Position numbers and translations under genes: made by a program. The notes below the pieces were generated by a model. The model was not told the DNA's origin. It searched no databases and saw only the letters and a list, made by a program, of their open reading frames with translations. 64,000 nucleotides of DNA from Microbispora siamensis (GTDB lineage Bacteria > Actinomycetota > Actinomycetes > Streptosporangiales > Streptosporangiaceae), in assembly GCF_016863095.1 (NCBI RefSeq), contig NZ_BOOF01000006.1, positions 124,001 to 188,000 of the forward strand, written 5' to 3'. This document shows, piece after piece, positions 19,176 to 26,944 of the stretch (position 1 is the stretch's first letter; each line of letters opens with the position of its first letter).

Positions 19176-20438
19176 ATGGTTCGCCGAGCCGTCGCCGTTC
19201 TGGCCACCTTCCTGGTGGCCGGGTGCGCGGGGCTCGCCGACACCGGCGCCGAGTCCGCCGTGGGCAGCGACGGCACCGGGCCGATCACACTGGCGATCGG
19301 CAGGGACACCACCGCGTACCTCCGCCCACTGCTGGACCGGTGGAACCAGGCGCACCCGGACGAGCCGGTGTCGCTGCTCGAACTGCCCGAGGCGGCCGAC
19401 GAGCAGCGCGCCCAGATGGTGGCCAACCTGCAGGCGCACAACGACGTCTACGACGTGCTCGCGCTCGACGTGATATGGACGGCGGAGTTCGCCGACGCCG
19501 GCTGGATCGCGCCGCTCGACCGCAGCCTGTTCCCCCTGGACAAGCTGCTCAAGGGCGTCGCGGACACCGCCATCTACCGCGACAAACTGTGGGCCGCGCC
19601 GTACACCAGCAACGCGGGCCTGCTCTACTACCGGTCGGACATCCTGAAGAAGGAGCACCTGAAGCCGCCCAAGACCTGGGCGGAGCTACGCGAGCAGGCC
19701 TCCCGCCTGAGCGCGAAGTATCACATCGGAGGATATGCCGGGCAGTTCCTGCCGTACGAGGGGCTGACCGTCAACTTCGCCGAGGCCGTCCAGTCGGCGG
19801 GCGGGTCGATCCTCAGTCCGGACGCCCGCACGGTCACGATGGACCTCGGCAGCGCGCGGGCCGCGCTCGACTTCCTGGTCGGCGGCGTCAAGGAGGGGTG
19901 GATCCCCCGCGAGGCGCTGACGTACAAGGAGGAGGAGTCCCGGCTCGCCTTCCAGGAGGGGCGGCTGCTGTTCGCCCGCAACTGGCCGCACGCGTACGGA
20001 CCGGCCGCCCATTCGAAACTGGCCGGGAAGTTCTCGGTGACCCGGCTGCCCGGCCTGAACGGGCCGGGGTCCAGCTCGCTGGGCGGCTACAACCTGGCGA
20101 TCAGCGCCTTCTCGAAGCGGCAGAAGTCGGCGCTCGACTTCATCCGCTACTTCACCGGCAGGGACAACGAGCGGCTCGTGCTCACCGAGGGCTCGTTCCC
20201 CCCGGTGTGGGCGGACCTGTACGACGACCCCGAGCTCATCGAGCGGTTCCCCTACCTGCCCGCGCTCAAGGAGGCGATCGTCTCGGCCCGGCCCAGGCCG
20301 GTCACCGCCGACTACAACCAGATCAGCCTGCTGATCTCCAGCGCCGTCTCCAGCGCGCTCACTCTTGCCAAACCCGTAGACGAGACCGTCGCCGACCTGA
20401 AACAGGGGCTCGGCGAGGTCATCCAGTTCGGAGGATAG
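19176..20438 (+). CDS. sugar-binding lipoprotein 1 (LpqY/ThuE-like)
   Basis: 420 residues. The ATG at 19176 follows GGAGG and gives a lipoprotein signal with lipobox LVAGC at about residues 13-17. The mature part is a family-1 solute-binding protein (cluster D type): ITLAIGRDTTAYLRPLLDRWNQAHPDEPV, VYDVLALDVIWTAEFADAGWIAPL, YTSNAGLLYYR, PPKTWAEL and GGYNLAISAFSKRQKSALDFIRYFTG. The DVIWTAEFA stretch and overall layout recall LpqY and ThuE, which bind trehalose; the ligand is inferred only. It is the first gene of the uptake operon and lies 2 bases before a second binding-protein gene. It is held on the outer face of the membrane. Confidence 0.88.
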   Translation: MVRRAVAVLATFLVAGCAGLADTGAESAVGSDGTGPITLAIGRDTTAYLRPLLDRWNQAHPDEPVSLLELPEAADEQRAQMVANLQAHNDVYDVLALDVIWTAEFADAGWIAPLDRSLFPLDKLLKGVADTAIYRDKLWAAPYTSNAGLLYYRSDILKKEHLKPPKTWAELREQASRLSAKYHIGGYAGQFLPYEGLTVNFAEAVQSAGGSILSPDARTVTMDLGSARAALDFLVGGVKEGWIPREALTYKEEESRLAFQEGRLLFARNWPHAYGPAAHSKLAGKFSVTRLPGLNGPGSSSLGGYNLAISAFSKRQKSALDFIRYFTGRDNERLVLTEGSFPPVWADLYDDPELIERFPYLPALKEAIVSARPRPVTADYNQISLLISSAVSSALTLAKPVDETVADLKQGLGEVIQFGG

Positions 20439-20440
20439 AT

Positions 20441-21766
20441 ATGCGGAAACTCCCCCCCGTCATGGTCGCGTGCCTCGCTCTCGCCGCCGCCGCCGCGTGC
20501 GGCAGCGACTCCGGCAGCACGCCCGCGGCCTCGGGCAGCGCCTCGGCCGCCGGAGGCGCCGCCAAGCCCCTGGAGGGCGTGAAGGTCGAGGTCGCCGCGA
20601 AGTGGACCGGCGACGAGCAGGCCAACTTCGAGAAGGTGCTCAAGGCGTTCGAGGAGAAGACCGGCGCCAAGGTCACCTACGCCTCCACCGGTGAGGACAC
20701 CGGCGCCTACCTCGGCCCCCGCATCCAGGGCGGCAACCCTCCGGACGTCGCGATCCTGCCGCAGCCGGGCCTGGTGCAGCAGTACGCCGACGAGAACGCC
20801 CTCAAGCCGCTGTCCGCCGAGGTGCAGGCGCAGATCGACCAGAACTACACCCCGTACTGGAAGGAGCTCGGCTCCGCCAAGGGCCAGGTGTACGGCGTGC
20901 TCGTCAAGGCGGCGCACAAGTCGCTCGTCTGGTACCGCCAGTCGGCCTACGACGACGCCGGCGCCCAGCCCGCGTCGACCTGGGACGACCTGATCAAGAA
21001 CGCGCAGACGCTGTCCGACTCCGGCGTCTCGCCGTTCGCGCTGTGCGCCGCCTCCGGCTGGACGCTGACCGACCTGTTCGAGAACGTCTACCTCTCCACG
21101 GCGGGCCCGGAGAACTACGACAAGCTCTCCAAGCACGAGATCCCGTGGACCGACGCCTCGGTCAAGACCGCCCTGGAGAAGCTGGCGCAGATCTTCGGCA
21201 AGAAGGAGTTCATGCTCGGCGGCTCGTCCGGCGCGCTGCAGACCGACTTCCCGACCTGCGTCACCCAGGTGTACGCCCAGAAGAAGGCCGCGATGGTCAT
21301 CGAGGCCGACTTCGTCGCCGCCTCCCTGGGCCAGTCGGGCGCCAAGGTCGGCGAGGAAGCCAAGATCATGCCGTTCCCGAAGGCGGGCGACACCGCTCCG
21401 GTCATCCTCGGCGGCGACGTCGCGGTGGTGATGAAGGACAACAAGGGCGCGCAGGCGCTGGTGGAGTACCTGGCGTCCAAGGAGGGCGGCGAGGTCTGGG
21501 CCAAGCAGCCCGGCTACCTGTCCCCCAACCGCAACGTCTCCCCCGACAACTACCCCGACGACCTGACCAAGCAGCTCGCCCAGACGATCATCTCGGCCGG
21601 TGAGTCCGTGCGGTACGACATGTCCGACCTCGCGCCCAGCGCCTTCGGCGGCACCGACGGCAAGGGCGAGTGGAAGGACCTGCAGGACTTCCTCCGCGAC
21701 CCCTCCGACGTGAAGGGCACGCAGGAGAAGCTCGAGGCGGACGCCGCCAAGGCCTTCAAGAAGTAA
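20441..21766 (+). CDS. sugar-binding lipoprotein 2
   Basis: 441 residues. The ATG at 20441 follows a GGAGG that lies inside the end of the preceding gene. The signal peptide ends in AAAAACGSDSG, a permissive lipobox with Cys20. A Ser/Ala-rich linker leads to a family-1 solute-binding domain: VKVEVAAKWTGDEQANFEKVLKAFEEKTGAKV, GPRIQGGNPPDVAILPQPG, VYGVLVKAAHKSLVWYR, PASTWDDLIKN and GGDVAVVMKDN. It is only distantly similar to the first binding protein, so it is not a tandem duplicate. Both would need to serve the two permeases that follow, or one may act elsewhere. The most likely ligand is an alpha-glucoside or related oligosaccharide, from context. Confidence 0.88.
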   Translation: MRKLPPVMVACLALAAAAACGSDSGSTPAASGSASAAGGAAKPLEGVKVEVAAKWTGDEQANFEKVLKAFEEKTGAKVTYASTGEDTGAYLGPRIQGGNPPDVAILPQPGLVQQYADENALKPLSAEVQAQIDQNYTPYWKELGSAKGQVYGVLVKAAHKSLVWYRQSAYDDAGAQPASTWDDLIKNAQTLSDSGVSPFALCAASGWTLTDLFENVYLSTAGPENYDKLSKHEIPWTDASVKTALEKLAQIFGKKEFMLGGSSGALQTDFPTCVTQVYAQKKAAMVIEADFVAASLGQSGAKVGEEAKIMPFPKAGDTAPVILGGDVAVVMKDNKGAQALVEYLASKEGGEVWAKQPGYLSPNRNVSPDNYPDDLTKQLAQTIISAGESVRYDMSDLAPSAFGGTDGKGEWKDLQDFLRDPSDVKGTQEKLEADAAKAFKK

Positions 21767-21778
21767 AGGAAGACGGCC

Positions 21779-23326
21779 GTGACCGAACGGTTGGACGGCC
21801 CGCAGGCCGCCGGCGGCGGAGACTCCGCCGCCGGGGCCTCCTCCGGCCCGAGCGAACCCCCCGCAGAACCTTCCTCCGAATCCCCCCAGCCGGGAGCGGC
21901 CCTCTCCGGCTCCGGCGCCGACACCCCGGCCGCCTCGGACTCCCTGACCGCTTCCGAGGAGCCACCGGCGGGCCCGGCGGCGGGGTACGCGACGGCGGCC
22001 CCGCCCGGCGCGGTCGCCACGGCGGGCGCGGCGAAGGCGCCCGTGCGTCTCGGCCCGCCGCCGAGACTGGCGGTGATGTTCCTGCTGCCGGCGCTGCTGC
22101 TGCTCGCCGCGTGGGTGATCTATCCGATCGTCTACTCGATCTGGCGCAGCCTGTACGACGCGGCCGGCGACCGCTTCGTCGGACTGGGCAACTACCTCTC
22201 GATCTTCACCGACTCCTCGACGCTCACCACGATCAGGAACAACATCATCTGGGTCGTGGTGGCCCCGATCATCGTCACCGCGCTCGGCCTGATCTTCGCG
22301 GTGCTCACCGAGCGCATCCGCTGGGCCACGGCGTTCAAGCTGGTGCTGTTCATGCCGATGGCCGTCTCCCTGCTCGCCGCCGGGGTCATCTTCCGCCTGG
22401 TGTACGAGCAGGACCCGGACAAGGGCGTGGCCAACGCCATCATCACGACCGTCCACGACGCCTTCTCCTCCAGCGCGGGCTATCCCGGCGCACGGCCACG
22501 GGAGAACGACCAGGCGCCCGCGGTCGTGCAGGGCGGCGCGGTGGTGACGAAGCAGCAGGTGCAGGCGGGCACGCCGGTGCTGATCCCGCTCGTCGGCCTG
22601 AGCCAGGACGTGGTGAAGGACGCCGCGCCCGCGAAGGCCGCCCCCGCTGGCGACGGCCTGAGCGGCACGGTCTGGCTCGACGTCGTCCGCGGCGGCGGAG
22701 GCACCCTGAACCAGATCGACCCGCAGGAGAAGGGCCTGGGCGGCATCACCGTCGAGGCGGTCTCCGGCGGCGCGGTCAAGGCGACGACCGAGACGGCCGC
22801 CGACGGCACGTTCCGCTTCTCCGGTCTTCCGGCCGGCTCCTACGTCGTACGGCTGCCGCAGTCGAACTTCACGGCGCCGTTCAACGGGCTCACCTGGCTG
22901 GGGCCGTCGCTGATCACTCCCGCGATCATCGGCGCGTACATCTGGGTGTGGGCCGGGTTCGCGATGGTGCTGATCGCGGCCGGGTTGTCGGCGATCCCCC
23001 GTGACGCCCTGGAGGCGGCCAGGATCGACGGCGCGACCGAGTGGCAGGTGTTCCGCCGGATCACCGTGCCGCTGCTGTCGCCGGTGCTGCTCGTCGTCTT
23101 CGTCACCATGATCATCAATGTGCTCAAGGTCTTCGACCTGGTGTTCATCATCGCCCCCGGCTCGGTGCAGCCGCAGGCCAACGTGATCGCACTGGAGATG
23201 TGGCGCGTGTCGTTCGGCGGCGGCGGCAACCAGGGCCTGGGCAGCGCGCTTTCGATCTTCCTGCTCGTGCTGGTGGTGCCGTTCATGATCTTCAACATCC
23301 GCCGGTTCAGGAGGGACGAGGGATGA
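21779..23326 (+). CDS. sugar ABC permease (MalF-like) with inserted extracellular beta domain
   Basis: 515 residues, well above the about 300 usual for this family. Residues 1-90 are a disordered Pro/Ser/Ala-rich cytoplasmic tail. Membrane helices are at about 97-119, 155-176 and 187-206. A loop of about 165 residues (210-375) follows before helices at about 377-403, 431-455 and 488-507. The EAA loop [20 protein letters not shown] (412-431) is intact. The loop ends in a module of about 75 residues (295-370: [40 protein letters not shown]-like text) that looks like a SdrD_B/CNA-B or carboxypeptidase-regulatory beta-sandwich. It sits where E. coli MalF has its P2 loop. The GTG start follows AAAGGAAGA. 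It overlaps the next permease by ATGA. Confidence 0.88.
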   Translation: MTERLDGPQAAGGGDSAAGASSGPSEPPAEPSSESPQPGAALSGSGADTPAASDSLTASEEPPAGPAAGYATAAPPGAVATAGAAKAPVRLGPPPRLAVMFLLPALLLLAAWVIYPIVYSIWRSLYDAAGDRFVGLGNYLSIFTDSSTLTTIRNNIIWVVVAPIIVTALGLIFAVLTERIRWATAFKLVLFMPMAVSLLAAGVIFRLVYEQDPDKGVANAIITTVHDAFSSSAGYPGARPRENDQAPAVVQGGAVVTKQQVQAGTPVLIPLVGLSQDVVKDAAPAKAAPAGDGLSGTVWLDVVRGGGGTLNQIDPQEKGLGGITVEAVSGGAVKATTETAADGTFRFSGLPAGSYVVRLPQSNFTAPFNGLTWLGPSLITPAIIGAYIWVWAGFAMVLIAAGLSAIPRDALEAARIDGATEWQVFRRITVPLLSPVLLVVFVTMIINVLKVFDLVFIIAPGSVQPQANVIALEMWRVSFGGGGNQGLGSALSIFLLVLVVPFMIFNIRRFRRDEG

Positions 23327-24210
23327 CCACCCTGGCCGAACCCCGGCACGCGCAGCCGATCGAGCGCGGCCTGTTCTCTCGGGCTGTCGACCGTCTCGGC
23401 GGCGGCCTGGTCCAGGTCTTCATGATCCTGGTCGCGCTCTTCTGGCTGATCCCGACTCTCGGGCTGCTCGTCGTCTCGCTGCGCGGCGAGACCGACAACA
23501 ACTCCTCCGGCTGGTGGACGCTGTTCACCAAACCCGCGCAGCTCACGTTCGACAACTACTCGAACCTGCTCGCGTCGGGCTTCGGCTCGTCGTTCTGGAA
23601 CACCGTCCTCATCACGGTGCCGGCGACGCTGCTGGTGATCGGCATCGCGGCCATGGCGGCGTACGCGTTCGCCTGGATCGAGTTCCCCGGCAGGGACGCG
23701 GTGTTCCTCGTGGTCATCGCCCTGCTGGTCGTCCCGGTGCAGATCGCGCTGATCCCCATCGCCAAGCTGTACGGATTCCTCGGGATCTTCGGCTCGATTC
23801 TCGGAGTCGTGCTGTTCCACGTGGCGTTCGGCCTGCCGTTCGCCATCTTCCTGCTGCGCAACTTCTTCGTGGGCATTCCGCGCGAGCTGCTCGAGGCGGC
23901 GCGGATGGACGGCGCGCCGGAGTGGCGGATCTTCGCCACCGTGGTGTTCCCGCTGGCCAAGCCCGCGATCGCGTCGCTCGGCATCTTCCAGTTCCTGTGG
24001 GTGTGGAACGACCTGCTCGTCGCGCTGGTGTTCGCCGACACCGAGAACCAGCCGATGACGAAGGCACTGCAATCCCAGATGCGGCAGTTCGGCACCAACG
24101 TGGACATCCTCGCACCGGGCGCGTTCCTGTCGCTGATCATCCCGCTGGTGCTGTTCTTCGCCTTCCAGCGGTATTTCGTGCAGGGCATGCTCGCGGGCTC
24201 GGTCAAGTGA
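23323..24210 (+). CDS. sugar ABC permease (MalG-like)
   Basis: 295 residues with six membrane helices and the EAA motif [20 protein letters not shown] (about 188-207). The ATG overlaps the stop of the MalF-like gene, and AGGAGGGACGAGGG within that gene supplies the ribosome binding site. Together the two form the heterodimeric pore for the binding proteins at 19176 and 20441. No ATPase gene is present in the operon. As in many actinomycete sugar transporters, a shared ATPase of the MsiK type encoded elsewhere would drive it. The operon ends in a strong hairpin 4 bases after this gene. Confidence 0.92.
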   Translation: MTTLAEPRHAQPIERGLFSRAVDRLGGGLVQVFMILVALFWLIPTLGLLVVSLRGETDNNSSGWWTLFTKPAQLTFDNYSNLLASGFGSSFWNTVLITVPATLLVIGIAAMAAYAFAWIEFPGRDAVFLVVIALLVVPVQIALIPIAKLYGFLGIFGSILGVVLFHVAFGLPFAIFLLRNFFVGIPRELLEAARMDGAPEWRIFATVVFPLAKPAIASLGIFQFLWVWNDLLVALVFADTENQPMTKALQSQMRQFGTNVDILAPGAFLSLIIPLVLFFAFQRYFVQGMLAGSVK

Positions 24211-24214
24211 CCGG

Positions 24215-24245
24215 CCGGAGGCCCCGGATCGTCCGGGGCCTCCGG
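24215..24245 (+). terminator. terminator of the sugar-uptake operon
   Basis: A perfect 14-bp stem (CCGGAGGCCCCGGA / TCCGGGGCCTCCGG) with a 3-base loop begins 4 bases after the MalG-like stop codon. Confidence 0.8.
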
Positions 24246-24302
24246 CATCACCGCAGCGACACGGGAAATGTCCCGTGTGTGGCGAGCCGTGCCGGAAGGG
24301 CG

Positions 24303-24339
24303 TCGGATGCCCGCTTCACGGGGGTAAGCGGGCATCCGA
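24303..24339 (+). terminator. second strong hairpin before ung
   Basis: A 14-bp perfect stem (TCGGATGCCCGCTT / AAGCGGGCATCCGA) with a 9-base loop is followed by TCTTTCC. A further 8-bp perfect hairpin (ACACGGGA / TCCCGTGT) lies at 24259-24278. Three hairpins in 125 bases insulate ung from the strong uptake operon. This one ends 54 bases before ung and could also attenuate it. Confidence 0.6.
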
Positions 24340-24392
24340 TCTTTCCGCCGCCGGGCCGTACGGGGACCGAAAAGCCGATAGAGTGCGCGGAC

Positions 24393-25073
24393 ATGTCAGG
24401 ACGTCCGTTGCACGAACTCGTGGAAGCCGGGTGGGCCGAGGCCCTCGCACCCGTGGCCGGGCGGATCGCCGCCATGGGCGACTTCCTCAGGCAGGAGATC
24501 GCGGAAGGCCGCCAGTACCTCCCGGCGGGGGACAACGTCCTCCGCGCGTTCCGGCAGCCGCTGAGCGAGGTCCGGGTGCTGATCGTCGGCCAGGATCCCT
24601 ACCCCACCCCCGGGCACCCCGTCGGGCTGAGCTTCTCCGTGGCCCCCGACGTACGGCCGCTTCCGGGCAGCCTGGTCAACATCTTCAAGGAGTACATGGC
24701 CGACCTCGGCCACCCCACGCCGCCCTCGAACGGCGACCTCACCCCGTGGACCGAGCAGGGCGTGCTCCTGCTCAACAGGGTGCTGACGGTGATGCCGGGC
24801 AAGCCCGCCTCCCACCGGGGCAAGGGCTGGGAAGAGGTGACCGAGCAGGCCATCAAGGCGCTGGTCGAGCGGGGCGGGCCGCTGGTGGCGATCCTGTGGG
24901 GCCGCGACGCCCGCAACCTGCGGCCCATGCTGGGGGACGTGCCGTGCATCGAGTCGGCCCACCCCAGCCCGCTGTCGGCGCGCAGCGGATTCTTCGGCTC
25001 CCGTCCGTTCAGCCGGGCCAACGCCCTGCTGGAGCAGCAGGGCGGGGCGCCGGTCGAGTGGAAACTGCCGTGA
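24393..25073 (+). CDS. ung: uracil-DNA glycosylase, family 1
   Basis: 226 residues, the usual length. It removes uracil from DNA as the first step of base excision repair. The water-activating motif [17 protein letters not shown] is at 66-82 with catalytic D68. LLLNRVLTV and the DNA-intercalation loop [18 protein letters not shown] with its catalytic His are intact. The ATG at 24393 ([10 protein letters not shown]) fits the family. No convincing Shine-Dalgarno is seen, so translation may be leaderless or weak. It is followed after 24 bases by the small His-rich gene, probably in one transcript. Confidence 0.97.
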   Translation: MSGRPLHELVEAGWAEALAPVAGRIAAMGDFLRQEIAEGRQYLPAGDNVLRAFRQPLSEVRVLIVGQDPYPTPGHPVGLSFSVAPDVRPLPGSLVNIFKEYMADLGHPTPPSNGDLTPWTEQGVLLLNRVLTVMPGKPASHRGKGWEEVTEQAIKALVERGGPLVAILWGRDARNLRPMLGDVPCIESAHPSPLSARSGFFGSRPFSRANALLEQQGGAPVEWKLP

Positions 25074-25097
25074 CGGCTTGCCGATAGGATCACCACC

Positions 25098-25454
25098 ATG
25101 AGCGATGGAACGGACACCGGTCGCTACCTGCGGCTCACCGTCGACCTGGTGGTCGAGGTCCTCGATGTCGACGCGCTGCAGGCGGCGGCGCTCGCCGAGA
25201 TCCGCGACCCCCAGGCCGAGCTGGACGACGCCGAGCGGCAGGAGCAGATCGAGCTGGTCAACTCCGACGAGACGGGCGCGGCGGCCCTGCAGTGGCTGAT
25301 CGAGCCCGACCACGTGCTCGGCCTGGTCGAGCACGTCGCCGAGGTCGAGCCGCGGGAGGCGATGCTCGGCGTGGAGCCGTCAGAGGGCGTCCTGGAGGAC
25401 GAGGACGAACACGACCACGATCACGATCACGACGAGCCGGGCCACATCCACTGA
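25098..25454 (+). CDS. small acidic protein with His/Asp-rich tail
   Basis: 118 residues. Residues 1-90 form an alpha/beta unit of no family I can name (GRYLRLTVDLVVEVLDVDALQ, then VNSDETGAAALQWLIEPDHVLGLV). The tail alternates His and Asp (EHDHDHDHDEPGHIH) and should bind Zn, Ni or Co. No signal peptide or membrane helix, so it is cytoplasmic. It starts 24 bases after ung and likely shares its transcript, but no functional link is known. It could be a metal store or sensor, or an accessory factor of an enzyme elsewhere. Confidence 0.75.
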   Translation: MSDGTDTGRYLRLTVDLVVEVLDVDALQAAALAEIRDPQAELDDAERQEQIELVNSDETGAAALQWLIEPDHVLGLVEHVAEVEPREAMLGVEPSEGVLEDEDEHDHDHDHDEPGHIH

Positions 25455-25475
25455 GACCGGTCCACGAGAGGGCGC

Positions 25476-25494
25476 CCGGCCGGCCGTCGGCCGG
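25476..25494. terminator. GC-rich hairpin between convergent genes
   Basis: CCGGCCG (25476-25482) and CGGCCGG (25488-25494) form a 7-bp perfect stem between the His-rich gene and the convergent deacetylase gene. No T-tract. Confidence 0.45.
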
Positions 25495-25545
25495 ACCGGC
25501 GCGTCCCTGCCGAGCCCCTCACGCGGGGCGGCCGCCCGTGCGCTG

Positions 25546-26415
25546 TTAGACCGCCCGCTGTTGGACCGTGCGCTGGTAGTGCGCGGCGATCTCGTCGCTG
25601 GTGGTGAGCCAGACGTCGGGCTGCGCGGCGAGGAAGGCCAGCGCCTGATCGAGATACTTGGCCCGGAACGCCTGGCCGATGACGAAGGGGTGCAGGGCCA
25701 GCGCCATGACCCTGCCGCTGTGTGCGGCGTCGGCGTGCAACTGCTCGTACTGGTCCCTGACGATCTGGACGAACTCCGGCCCCGTGACGCCCCTGTCGAA
25801 CAGGAGCAGGTCGTTGAGCTCGACCGAGTAAGGGACGCTGATCATCCCGGGGACGTTCAACGGGTAGGGCTGGTCGTCGTTGGTCCAGTCCAGCACGTAG
25901 CCGAATCCCAGCTCGGCGAGCAGGGCCGGCGTGTTGAAGGTCTCGGTCAGGCCGGGGCCCATCCAACCACGCGGCCGCCGGCCGGTGGCCTCGGCGACGG
26001 TGCCGGCCATCTCCGTGAGGAGACGGCGTTCCTCCTCCAGGGACAAGCCGGCGTGCAGGATCGAGTTGGTCCGGCCGTGCAGGAGCCAGGCCCAGTCGCG
26101 GTCGAGGCCGGCCTTGATGATCTGCGGGTAGTGCTCGGCGACGGCGGAGTTGAGCAGGACGCTGGCCCTGATGCCGTGCCGGTCCAGGATGTCGGCGACC
26201 CGCCAGATGCCGACCCTGGCCCCGTAATCGCGCCAGCCGTAGTTGAGGGCGTCAGGGACGAGGTCGGCCGTACCGGCCCAGATGCTGGTGGACGGGCGGT
26301 CGACCAGGAAGTGCTCGACGTTGAGGCCGATGTAGACGGCGACCCTGGCGCCGCCGGGCCAGCTGATCGCCGGGCGTTCGGTGATCGGGCTGTAGTCGAA
26401 GAGCGTGTTCTCCAT
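25546..26415 (-). CDS. polysaccharide deacetylase family protein
   Basis: 289 residues with the start at the ATG at 26415 (MENTLFDYSPITERP). It is a NodB-like barrel of the cytoplasmic type related to PuuE/allantoinase-like and xylanase/chitin-deacetylase proteins: YGWRDYGARVGIWRVADILDRHGIRASVLLNSAVAEHYPQI, LHGRTNS, GWMGPGLTETFNTPALLAELGFGYVLDW and LALHPFVIGQAF. No signal peptide. It may act on a small amide or N-acyl substrate rather than on the cell wall. It is divergent from a MerR gene; a 17-bp dyad lies between the two, so it is probably the MerR target. The substrate is unknown. Confidence 0.85.
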   Translation of the reverse strand: MENTLFDYSPITERPAISWPGGARVAVYIGLNVEHFLVDRPSTSIWAGTADLVPDALNYGWRDYGARVGIWRVADILDRHGIRASVLLNSAVAEHYPQIIKAGLDRDWAWLLHGRTNSILHAGLSLEEERRLLTEMAGTVAEATGRRPRGWMGPGLTETFNTPALLAELGFGYVLDWTNDDQPYPLNVPGMISVPYSVELNDLLLFDRGVTGPEFVQIVRDQYEQLHADAAHSGRVMALALHPFVIGQAFRAKYLDQALAFLAAQPDVWLTTSDEIAAHYQRTVQQRAV

Positions 26416-26432
26416 GCCCCCGACGGTAGAAG

Positions 26433-26449
26433 CTAACATTGATGTCAAG
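26433..26449. promoter_or_regulatory. MerR operator candidate
   Basis: The 17-bp dyad CTAACATTGATGTCAAG (arms CTNNACAT / ATGTNNAG) lies between the divergent deacetylase and MerR genes. Read on the minus strand it contains TTGACA and lies close to a second TTGAAC. This resembles the operator-in-spacer design of MerR-controlled promoters. It ends 24 bases before the MerR ATG. Confidence 0.55.
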
Positions 26450-26473
26450 TTCAAGTCCGCAGGGGGTGACGTG

Positions 26474-26839
26474 ATGCGCATCGGCGAGCTGGCGCGGCGC
26501 ACCGGAGTGAGCGAGCGGTCGTTGCGCTACTACGAGCAGCAGGGGCTGCTGGTGGCCGAGCGTACGCCCGGTGGCCAGCGGGAGTTTCCCGAGCAGGCGG
26601 TCGACCGCGTCATCCGGATCCAGGAGCTGTTCGCGGCGGGCCTGCACAGCAAGAAGATCGCGCAGTTGCTGCCCTGCATGCGCGACGCCGACGGCGGCCC
26701 CTCCGCGATCGCCACCCCTCGGCTGGTCGCCGACCTGGTCGCGGAGCGGGAGCGCATCGACCGCATGATCACGGAGCTGGTCAACTCGCGTGGCGTCCTC
26801 GACGACGTGATCAACGCGGCGTCACAGGACCGCGGGTAG
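26474..26839 (+). CDS. MerR family regulator
   Basis: 121 residues. The N-terminal MerR winged helix is textbook (MRIGELARRTGVSERSLRYYEQQGLL, about 1-70). A dimerisation coiled coil follows (about 80-115: DLVAERERIDRMITELVNSRGVLDDVI). A single Cys (CMRDADGG) is present, without the paired Cys of metal sensors, so it probably senses an organic compound or redox cue. The ATG at 26474 is preceded by AGGGGG; a GTG 3 bases earlier is an alternative. It is divergent from the deacetylase gene, its likely target. Confidence 0.92.
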   Translation: MRIGELARRTGVSERSLRYYEQQGLLVAERTPGGQREFPEQAVDRVIRIQELFAAGLHSKKIAQLLPCMRDADGGPSAIATPRLVADLVAERERIDRMITELVNSRGVLDDVINAASQDRG

Positions 26840-26880
26840 GCAACCCCTGGCAAGGCGACGTAGGCGACCGCGAGCAGGCA

Positions 26881-26904
26881 ACCCGCCGGCAGGCGACGGC
26901 GGGT
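26881..26904. terminator. hairpin between convergent merR and MFS genes
   Basis: An 8-bp perfect stem (ACCCGCCG / CGGCGGGT) with an 8-base loop in the 105-base gap. No T-tract. Confidence 0.5.
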
Positions 26905-26944
26905 GGGCGCCCTAGACCCCCAGGCCTCGCCGCAACCCGTCTCG

